Positions 1 to 7,195 of a DNA stretch of 25,036 bases are shown piece by piece; within the stretch, counting starts at the first letter, position 1, and every line of letters starts with the position of its first letter. A program made the translations under genes and the position numbers. Source of the DNA: Euprymna scolopes. Its lineage: Eukaryota; Mollusca; Cephalopoda; Sepiida; Sepiolidae. The notes beneath the pieces were generated by a model. That model was not told the origin of the DNA. It worked only from the letters and a program-made list of their open reading frames with translations, and searched no databases. The stretch spans positions 108,172,123 through 108,197,158 of the forward strand of contig CM044487.1 in assembly GCA_024364805.1 (NCBI GenBank). The letters are read 5' to 3'.

Positions 1-120
1 AATAAAATTTTAATAACAAAAACGAAATAATTTCATTTTTTAAACGAAAAAGTCAATTAGGTATACATTTCACATTAGAAATGTTGACTTTTAACTTTTA
101 TAGGATTTCGGGTATGCTTA
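1..120. other. AT-rich non-coding DNA
   Basis: No gene is visible. A short inverted repeat is present: AAAAGTCAAT near 49-58 and a partner reading GTTGACTTTT near 83-92. It is too short to assign to an element. Confidence 0.5.
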
Positions 121-127
121 CAACGAA

Positions 128-235
128 TAAACACTCCAACCTCCCCATGTTAAGAACGGCTTTTGGAATAGACACTCCTAACCTCATCGTACTAAGAACG
201 GCTTTCGGAATAGACCCCCCCCCCAACCTTGTTAG
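128..235. repeat. Short tandem repeat, about 43-bp unit, two copies
   Basis: Two adjacent units share the cores TAAGAACGGCTTT and GGAATAGAC, at about 150-174 and 190-215, and each is preceded by an AACCTC-type block. The segment CCTCCCCATGTTAAGAA resembles the reverse complement of the arm of the hairpin repeat found at 3.5, 9.5 and 24.9 kb (TTCTTAACATGGGGAG). The tandem may therefore be two partial copies of that arm. No coding potential is seen. Confidence 0.55.
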
Positions 236-480
236 CATACCCAGACACCTTTAAAAATTGACATCTCAAATGACATTTGACAAATGTGAACTATCAGTTG
301 GGTACACGTAAAAATATACCGAATTTATAACGGAACAAAATTTAGATTTCCGTTCCATTTTTCACAACCGTTCAGAGCATTCTCCACAAGTTTTACCATA
401 TTTTGATTCATTTCTCAATTCATGAAAAATTTCTTAATATCTAAGTTCAGCAGCTATGTTCAAATTCAACTTCCCTTTTC
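236..480. other. AT-rich non-coding DNA
   Basis: I see no gene, RNA or clear repeat in this stretch. It ends where the left arm of the large palindrome begins. Confidence 0.5.
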
Positions 481-1668
481 GGTGCTTATGCAGTTTACCA
501 TTACCAAAGACATAAAAAAAAAAAAAACGAAGATATTGAAAAAGAAATATAGTGTACGTACCTGTTATAGAATAAAGTTCTCATTAAAAAAATCTCTTAA
601 TTTGATCAACAGAGGAAAATCAAATTTTAACGAGATCGACCTATCGTGGCCATCTTAGCTATTACCGCGGGCGTGAAGGGAGGCACCAAGGGAGATAACT
701 TCATCACCGCTTCAAGTTTGTCAAAATTTGACGAGACTATTTTGAAACATGAGAAGAAAAAATACCTATATAATTTTTTTTTTTTTTACTTATTTTACAG
801 TTTCTCTTTTTAAAATCCGTTTTTCATTTTGTTATTTCTTAATCCCTTTTTCGTGTAAAGCCGCTCTCTCTCCTCCTCGTCCGCGGAAATAGCCAAGATG
901 GCCGCGATAAAATTTGATTTTCCTCTGTAAAAAAAACAAACAAACTATTTCATCAAATTAAGCGATTTTTGGGTTTGTATTACTGTACACACAGATTCGA
1001 AAAAGTTGTCAAAAAACAAATATATAACAAATAAATGTTATCAAAGGCAAGATAAGTTACTTTTCTACCTAACTGGATATATTTTTCGTGTTTTTATTCA
1101 ATGTAACATGTTTATTCAGCTCGAAAAGCATACAGTGTTTACCGATGTATTGGAAAATTCAAGATGGCGCCCGACTTTCTCTTTAACACGGTAAGTTCAG
1201 GAAAAGATGTTATAAATAATAAACTAGACAAAATACTGTTAGAAACTCGCTCAATATATGTTACCGTGATATAAGTTGACATATATTCGGTGTTTTTTTA
1301 ATTGTATTTTGTCTAGTTTATTATTTATAACACCTTTTCCCAAACTTACCATGTTAAAGAGAGTGTTGGGCGCCATTTTGAGTTTTCCAATACATCGGTA
1401 AACACTGTATGTTTTTCGAGCTGAATAAACATATTACATTGAATAAAAACACAAAAAATGTATCCTGTTTGGTAGAAAAGTAACTTATCTTGCCTTTGAT
1501 AATATTTATTTGTTATATATTTGTTTTTTTTGACAACTTTTTCGAATCTATGTGTAATACAAACCCCGATTTTTTTTATGAGAATTTTATTCTGTACGTA
1601 CAATATGGGTTTTTTTTTTTTCAATATTTTCGTTTTTTAATGTCTTTGGTAAACAGCACACGCACCCA
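480..1668. repeat. Large imperfect palindrome (foldback), arms of about 370 bp
   Basis: The left arm (480-597 plus 960-1236) reads as the reverse complement of the right arm (1304-1668), with many short matched blocks. Examples are ACCAAAGACAT at the outer end, TGTACGTAC, CAAATATATAACAAATA, ATAAGTTACTTTTCTACC and CTAGACAAAATAC at the inner end. About 67 bp of unpaired DNA lies between the arms. Short open frames of about 60 residues on opposite strands encode nearly the same peptide, as expected from an inverted copy, and are not genes. The minus-strand sequence entering the right arm begins with an RTE/SINE-like head at 1690-1720. The palindrome is therefore probably two copies of one dispersed repeat joined tail to tail, with the left copy lacking its head. 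A single long-TIR foldback transposon is the alternative. Confidence 0.85.
597..960. mobile_element. Foldback DNA element nested in the left arm of the larger palindrome
   Basis: The ends are inverted copies: TTAATTTGAT with AGAGGAAAATCAAATTTTA on the left (about 597-630) and the reverse complement on the right (about 905-960). Inner blocks GGCCATCTTAGCTA and CCGCGG (about 648-670) pair with CCGCGG and TAGCCAAGATGGCC (881-902). The segment is absent from the equivalent place in the opposite arm of the surrounding palindrome, near 1580, which gives a natural empty site. The middle is AT-rich with no open frame, so it is non-autonomous. No clear target-site duplication could be fixed and the family is not recognised. 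It is younger than the palindrome that holds it. Confidence 0.75.
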
Positions 1669-1735
1669 TTTTTCTCTTTGTTTTATACGGTCCCGCGCAA
1701 CGCCTGGTAGCCCTGCTAGTTTAAATAAAAATTAG
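1669..1735 (-). repeat. RTE/SINE-type repeat head
   Basis: On the minus strand the block at 1690-1720 reads ACTAGCAGGGCTACC then AGGCGTTGCGCGGGA. This resembles the start motif (ending CGTTGCCCGGG) of many RTE-linked short repeats in invertebrates. A sister motif on the plus strand occurs at 2441-2470. It runs straight into the right arm of the large palindrome, so that arm is probably a copy of this repeat. The family name is from memory, and a repeat library search would settle it. Confidence 0.5.
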
Positions 1736-2440
1736 TTAAAAACTTTTACTGATATTCTTTATTACTTTTCTTAAAATACACAGGTGACTATTTTTCGGCA
1801 GTCACCGTCTGGCTCCATAAGACTTCCTGTTTTAAGTCGCTTAATCCTCTGGTTGTAATAAACTCGTAAATATTTAAAGCAACCCCAGACAATTTAATTC
1901 ATACTTAAAACAAGTGCTTATACAGAATTTTAACAACGAAATTGACTTTTGTCGAACGTAACAACACTTAGGTTAGAGTTAAAAAAAATGGTGAGAAAAT
2001 ACTTCAAAACACAAAGGCAACTTTTCAGTCAATTTTGTTGTGGTTAAAAATAAAGTTTAAACATGAAGAAAAGGACAACTCACCGTTTCTAAATTTAGTG
2101 TAAAATATGAAGAAAAAAAAATCATCTGGAAATAGAAATTAGAAACGGAAGCTTTTAAACGAAAAATTTAATTTCTGAAACAGCTGGAATTAGTTGGGCA
2201 TAAAACGACTAAAACTCAACTTAAATAAAGAAGAGCGATAACAATTGATTTCAAAGAGTTGTCTCCCCTCATTTATTTATTCTAACTGTAATTTTCGGTT
2301 TAAGTTTCAATTTAAGTAAAATCTTTATATAATATAAATACAAAGCAACACTCCTTTTTCACCGATATGTTCTCTCATCCACCAAACGCAAACTAAATGA
2401 ACCAAATAAAATGCTAATTACGTTTTTTTCTAATATATAA
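1736..2440. other. AT-rich non-coding DNA
   Basis: No gene is visible. A small hairpin (GGTGACT, a 10-base loop, AGTCACC) lies at about 1783-1806. It does not match the histone-mRNA stem-loop or any other RNA motif I know. Confidence 0.5.
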
Positions 2441-2829
2441 AACTATCCTGGATGCCTGGCGTTGCCCGGGTGTTTAGAGGTGTGTGTTGAGAAAAAAAAA
2501 AAAAAAAAGATGGTAGTAGGCAGGCTCGAACCCGTACAACGATGGAGGAAAAGAGCGTGAAAAAAAAAAAAGTGACGTCTTTACCGTTGCGTCCATTACC
2601 AAACTGGAAGTGGCAAAGGTTTAAATCAAGGCTAGTCAATCGAAAAGAACGGATGCCTTTCGAAAAATTCGGTGAAAAAAGTGGATCCTCCCTGTAGGAA
2701 AGTACCCAGTTAAGGGGGAAGAAATTAATGTTTTAGCCAAATTTTTCGATGTTTGTCCTCCAAAAGGTCGAGCTTCAAAATGATGCCGATCTTGTGAAAA
2801 TTTGTTGCCCCTGTCAAAAGTTTTAGGCA

Positions 2830-2859
2830 GACATACATACATACATACATACATACATA
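2830..2859. repeat. (ACAT)n microsatellite, first block
   Basis: About seven tandem ACAT units follow GGCAG. Tails like this are common at the 3' ends of RTE-mobilised short repeats. Confidence 0.95.
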
Positions 2860-2901
2860 GTGATTGTCACTTCTTGACAGAAGAAGACCATCTTTCCCTT
2901 G

Positions 2902-2934
2902 CACATACATACATACATACATACATACATACAT
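2902..2934. repeat. (ACAT)n microsatellite, second block
   Basis: About eight tandem ACAT units lie 42 bp after the first block. The two blocks are either one interrupted tract or the tails of two elements. Confidence 0.95.
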
Positions 2935-3480
2935 TTAAACAGACAGGTGAGATTTATATTATAGATGATGTTTTTCAGCTCTCACCGAAAACAAAAGTCA
3001 TTTCCTAACTGGGACTGGGTAATACCTAAGGGTCAAAAGAAATTGGGATAAGATCTTTTTGAGGATGTGCGGTGACCTCCAGAATAAGTATCATTAGGGC
3101 AGGTCAAGAATAAAATAATATTAAGGGAAAGAGCATTCTGGAGGTATACTAACACCTAAGATAAAGACAAAGGCATAGGACGCATTCTTACTACTAGCTA
3201 AGTTAATGATCCTTTGTAGGATGATCTTTTGATTTGATTAAGTCTTAAAGACAATGTGCACCATTCCTAGGCAGGAAACACATACTCAAATCCGTTCCAC
3301 GTAAATACACATAAGCTATCGCTGTATATCCACCTTCATTTAAATAGTGGAAGAGGCAACTTCCTTGTATCACATCTTTTATCATGCCCCCTCCCATGCG
3401 CTATTTCTATGCATGAAGACCTCACAACTAGTCTAGCTACAGCCAAAATTGCAGTTATTATCCACTTACTGGACCGTTCT
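2935..3480. other. Non-coding DNA
   Basis: No gene is recognised. A short inverted pair, ACCTCCAGAAT (about 3075) and ATTCTGGAGGT (about 3135), is visible but isolated. Confidence 0.5.
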
Positions 3481-3590
3481 GAAATAATAACGTTATTATT
3501 TAGAAAGCTATTCTTAACATGGGGAGAGGGAGTGTTTTGTAACTATTCTGTACTTTCACCTTACAATTTAATAAAAACAGATATCGTAAA
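3481..3590 (+). repeat. Hairpin repeat, right half, family of the 9.5- and 24.9-kb copies
   Basis: A palindromic core AAATAATAACGTTATTATTT (3482-3501) is followed by AGAAAGCTATTCTTAACATG and GGGAGAGGG, then a GTAACTATTCTG block. The same order (TTATTTAGAAA, TTAAnATGGGGAG, then TAATCTATTCT) recurs at the end of the window. The left arm is degraded here. The frame across it is accidental. Confidence 0.6.
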
Positions 3591-3639
3591 ACTGATTTAA
3601 CTTGAAAATACTATTTAAAAATAGCGCTGTTCAATAAGT

Positions 3640-4900
3640 GCACAAGCACCAAAATTGCTAGGAACACCATCTGTCCTCCCTGGGCCACAGCAGAGCTATG
3701 TTGTAGACTACAGATTCTAAATTCAGGTACATCACCTGATTGGAGACGATGCGAGCTGTCACCTGACTTACATACATCCAGAATTCATGCAGCTTGGAGC
3801 AGTTGAAAAATGCGTGGTCAACTGTTTCAATGGCATCCTTCTGGCAACATGGATATAAAGACAAATTCTAAAGCACATGCTGTTAAGGGCATATCGCATT
3901 ATGAACCAATTTGCAGGTCAAAGGAAACTCAGAATTGTTGAAATATCCCTGGCCTGGCACCCAATTCCACTAAGAGCAAGTCTCCTCCTCTGATAGTCCT
4001 GGTTGCTTTCCAAGTGGATCAAAAGTGTCCCTCTCCACTAACTTCTGATATAGTGCCTTCCTAGACCAGGCAAGGTTATTAGACCCCGGTAGCACTCTAA
4101 GCACCATTCGACATTCATTGAAGAACTGTCGAAAAACCTCTTGGCCTACAATGGCATTTGACCAAGTGGTCAGGGATGAGGTTGGGAAAAAGCCCCTTCA
4201 ACTGCAGGGCCCCATGCAGATTTATCAATCAAAGTTAATCTTTAGGCATATTTGCATTCCCACATCCTCATGGTTGGGTACAGATCTCTCTATGGACTAG
4301 CAGCCTCCTCTCATTCCAAAGAAGCGAGAAGAGAGGACGCATTAAGGTCACCAAGCAGTTCGCATGGAGAGGTAGTACAGCCAATTGTTAAAGGATAAGA
4401 GGAAAGACAGAAGCGGCACACGTCTCCGCTTTACCTTTAAGGAAAAGTCTCCTTCAAAGCAAAATCCTCACAGAGGCTTTGAATTTCAACTGTACTTTTG
4501 ACCAATTGCTGTCCAACTGAAGACTCAGGCCAAACCAAATACTAAGGATCCAGACCAGGCCATCTATCTAATTGAAATGGTTTCACAGTGCAGCTGCACT
4601 CCTCCAGGCAGCCAACCATAGGCTGTTGGATTTGCTAAGGTCGACTACAGCCCCTGTCACTTCTTCGTACCAATTCAGTGCATTGATAACTGCATGAATT
4701 TCTCTACGGCACTGTCACATCATCTGCATATGCTGAAACCCTGGCTCATGCATCACCAGAGAGTAATTCCGAACAGGGCCAGCCCAGTTATCCCCCCCCT
4801 CCTCAATTTGTGAATGGCAGGCTCTAACAACTTAGGAATCGTTGGCACTGATTTCAGCGTTGTGAGAATGGATTCACTGAGTTTTCCAGACTTCATGAAC
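3640..4900 (-). pseudogene. L1/Tx1-like LINE ORF2 remnant: late RT and C-terminal zinc region
   Basis: The minus strand translates, in pieces, to late ORF2 of a non-LTR retrotransposon. AYADDVTV, the RT catalytic box, is encoded at about 4713-4736 (YADD at 4719-4730). It is followed by INALNWYEEVTGAVVDLSKS (about 4625-4685), then a KGKAETCAASVFPLIL block (about 4390-4440), then RKALYQKLVERDTFDP (about 4010-4060). The end has CCQKDAIETVDHAFFNC with a following FW (about 3775-3850), a Cys-Cys-His-Cys region like the zinc motif after the RT. Several frame changes and stops interrupt it, for example a stop just after SEEETCS near 3975. The endonuclease and front half of the RT are absent. The Tx1-like assignment rests on recalled motif style (the VDLSKS and LSLKGKAE-type blocks). 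The LINE identity is secure. Confidence 0.75.
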
Positions 4901-4904
4901 TATG

Positions 4905-5654
4905 TTGTTAATGCTGACCAATGTGCTGGAGATGCTGGTGACCCTTCAGAGGTAGTGGTACCAACTGCTTTTTCCTTTGGAATCGGGTAAGCAACTCTCT
5001 TGTTTCTCCTAGGCCTGGATTTTCAAGTGGACTCTCCTGTTGGCTGACAGTGTTCTTCTTCAGAAGATGTGTTTTCCACATCTGACAGGATCGCCACTCT
5101 TCTTCTCTGCTCTTTAGAAGCATCCTTCTAAGGAAGAAAAAAGTTTAATAGATTAAGGTTTATTGGACATTGCAATAAAGAAACCTATATTTGCCTGTGT
5201 TTTTTAAGACTGTAGGTGTAGGGGTCGAGCTAGTTGAACTAACCCTCCTTTTATCTACACTACCTTTAACATCTCACCATGAACTACCTATGCTACTAGG
5301 GACAGCAGAGCTAGAACTACTGGAGGTGCCAATTAGGGAGAAACCACCGTGCTCCTTCATCTTCTGACCTGCTCCACTCTGGTACATAGAGGCCAAGTCA
5401 AGCTTTGCACTTTCACCAGAACTCTAACTGGTCCTCCTCTTTCTCCGCCTTTCTGCGTATTTTCTTGGTCTGCTCTAGCCTCCAAATTCAACTGAAGCTT
5501 CATCTGGGAACCAGAACCCAGCTTGGTCTTCCTCACATCGCTCATCCAACACCCAGCTGAAGACATGCAGATTTGGAGTCCGAGGGTCCATCATCAAAGT
5601 ATCAGTTCCTCTTAAACCTGCCAGCTGCTTAAGACTACCCTTGTGGTTGGACAC
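4905..5654 (-). pseudogene. ORF1-like or exon-like segment upstream of the LINE RT
   Basis: Read on the minus strand, one stretch starts at 5654 right after TTTATTTCAG, a good splice-acceptor shape. It encodes SNHKGSLKQLAGLRG, then DPRTPNLHVFSWVLDERC and a charged tract. In-frame stops follow, then a Ser-rich block near 5280-5330. A second stretch begins at 5127 after a pyrimidine tract ending in CTTCCTTAG. It encodes KDASKEQRRRVAILSDVENT, reaches one internal stop, and ends at a TAG near 4907. The charged, low-complexity style fits a LINE ORF1, and it sits on the correct side of the RT remnant. The two acceptor-like borders would also fit exons of a host gene carried by, or next to, the LINE. 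The family is not recognised. Confidence 0.4.
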
Positions 5655-6012
5655 CTGAAATAAATCATAACGAAAAAACAGTGCTCAAGACTGGCTACAA
5701 AGCTAGTCACCTAAAAGGGAGAGAAAATAAAATCCACAAAATAGGCTAAACAAGGAAACTGAAAGAGAGAGACTCACTTTAACTTTGTACCTGAGGCCGA
5801 GCATCTGACACTCAATCACATAAAATAAAACTGAGAACATAGGAATTCTGTGCGCTTGGTCAACAAAAGTTCATGTTGAACAGAACAACAGTTCAAAAAC
5901 TCAACTTGCTGCCCTTCCCCAATGCATCCTTCTTAACGCAGATATTCCCCTCATATGCAAATTAATACTTAAACATTTATTTAATAGCAGAATTTAACAA
6001 ACTTAAAATAAA
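5655..6012. other. Non-coding DNA
   Basis: I see no gene or clear repeat. If the exon-like segment at 4905-5654 is real, this would be intron. Confidence 0.45.
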
Positions 6013-6232
6013 AAAAATGAACAATAATTAAAAATAAATTGTCAACAAGAAAAAAAAAGTTCAATTTTATCCACGTTTAAACTACAAATATTAAAAAAAA
6101 AATGAACAATAGTTAAAAATAAATTGTCAATAAGAAAAATGGCTACAATAAGAACTTTTATGTCAATTAATAATTGACATAAAAGTTCAATTTTATCCAC
6201 GTTTAAACTACAAATATTTAAAAAAAAAATGG
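6013..6232. repeat. Tandem repeat of about 86-bp units with an embedded perfect hairpin
   Basis: The block TTCAATTTTATCCACG, then TTTAAACTACAAATATT and poly-A, occurs at about 6059-6100 and 6185-6225. The block GAACAATA(A/G)TTAAAAATAAATTGTCAA occurs at about 6018 and 6104. Between the copies lies a perfect hairpin at about 6151-6185: AACTTTTATGTCAATT, a three-base loop, and its exact reverse complement. The 119-residue minus-strand frame across the array repeats NICSLNVDKIEL and is a product of the tandem, not a gene. Confidence 0.85.
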
Positions 6233-6824
6233 TAAGAATATAATTTAAAGAAAATGTTTCTTTTACAATTTGTGTCTCTACTTCACTTCCGGTTGCTTCT
6301 TTGTTTTCAACTGAATTTTTATAGTATCCTTTGTTCCTTAAATTACTAGAAAGGAGAACTGACGTTTCCCGGGATTGAATGAGAATCAAAAAATATTTCA
6401 CCTTCCCATATTTTTATTGCCATCGAAATCAGTGAAATCGCTCATTTTCAATCAAATTGATTGATTGTCTTCTCCAGTTAGGGATTCACTGTGGTACACT
6501 GGGAGGAAGCTTCACATTACTCCCTGCACTAATTTAGTCCATAATACATTATAGTCTACGTTGTACTGTAGATAATCTACTATTAATTTTATAAAAAAAA
6601 AACTTACATAATAGCTTGAATTAAAGTTATAAATGCAAAAGTCAAATATCATGGTTGAATTGTGCTCTAAACAAGCACATTTATTTTGAATGCACCCCTG
6701 CCATATCAAAGAACCTACTGCTGATTTTATATGGCAAGCCTTTCTGCTTGTATGCATAAGAGTTGAGTAAAGTGGGATATTGTATCCTTCTGGCTTGTGG
6801 TGAGCTCAATACAAAAGACCAATG
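6233..6824. other. Non-coding DNA
   Basis: No gene or repeat family is recognised. Short frames here lack any known motif and are interrupted by poly-A and poly-T runs. Confidence 0.45.
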
Positions 6825-7096
6825 TCTATACAGAAATGTACCTCATCAGCCTATTATGCTCAATGCTCAAAGCAATGTTTCGGCAGAGTTAGCTGTTAAA
6901 ACTGCAAAGCGCATGCTAGCTGACCACATGGACAATTATGGACACCTATGCTACAATCGGGCTGATCGGGCATTACTAACCCATCGAAACACTCCTGTCC
7001 AAGACCTTGATATGTCCCCAGCTGTAATGTCCCCAGCTGTAATGCTATATGGTCAGGTCATTAAAGACCACCTTCCTATTTTACAGGATAAATGAT
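6825..7096 (+). repeat. Inverted duplicate of the neighbouring gypsy integrase region
   Basis: This segment is a near-identical reverse-complement copy of 7785-8046, which lies inside the Ty3/gypsy fossil on the minus strand. Homology starts at CTAT(A/G)CAGAAATG and stops at GGATAAATG (7088-7096). Both copies carry the same 15-bp in-frame tandem, ATGTCCCCAGCTGTA twice, so they come from one parent. Its right border abuts the short LTR start of the same element. It is a rearranged fossil piece, not a separate element. Confidence 0.85.
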
Positions 7097-7195
7097 GATG
7101 GTATTTATAGAAATCAGGGGAGGTCATTCTAGTTTCTTCCTGTTCCAGGGAGATCACTGGTTGCCTCTTATTGTCAGGGAAGATAAGTCTATACA
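7097..7195 (-). repeat. Truncated 3' LTR start of gypsy fossil B
   Basis: On the minus strand, TGTATAGACTTATC follows a polypurine tract at about 7196-7209, the expected layout at the start of a 3' LTR. The sequence continues for about 100 bp and then meets the inverted integrase copy. No second LTR is available for comparison. Confidence 0.5.

Larger units (their letters stand above)
2441..2934 (+). mobile_element. SINE or non-autonomous RTE-type retroelement with (ACAT)n tail
   Basis: The left end carries TGCCTGGCGTTGCCCGGGT (about 2453-2471), the head motif also seen inverted at 1690-1720. GGCTCGAACCC at about 2523-2533 resembles a pol III B box (GGTTCGANTCC), which suggests a tRNA-related head. 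No convincing A box was found. The body ends in GTTTTAGGCAG followed by an (ACAT)n tract at 2830-2859. A second (ACAT)n tract lies at 2902-2934 after 42 bp of unique sequence. Frames rich in Met-Tyr-Val-Cys are only the microsatellite read on the minus strand. The element makes no protein and would depend on RTE-type machinery. Confidence 0.6.

Noticed and set aside
1006-1624. Two similar 60-90-residue frames on opposite strands as a small gene pair
   Set aside because: They are the two arms of one palindrome. The peptide similarity follows from the DNA inversion, and the frames have no known motif.
1783-1806. Small hairpin as a histone-type 3' stem-loop
   Set aside because: Stem and loop sequences do not match that motif and no gene lies upstream.
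2636-2934. Minus-strand frames rich in Met-Tyr-Val-Cys
   Set aside because: They are the (ACAT)n microsatellite read in reverse, with no other coding signal.
2830-2934. (ACAT)n blocks as a CRISPR-like array
   Set aside because: Simple microsatellite in eukaryotic repeat DNA, with no spacers of even length.
3074-3146. 11-bp inverted pair ACCTCCAGAAT/ATTCTGGAGGT as MITE ends
   Set aside because: No further pairing beyond 11 bp, no target duplication and no second copy in the window.
6042-6401. 119-residue minus-strand frame with repeated NICSLNVDKIEL
   Set aside because: The repeat is the DNA tandem array read in frame. Composition is that of AT-rich DNA and there is no start context or family match.
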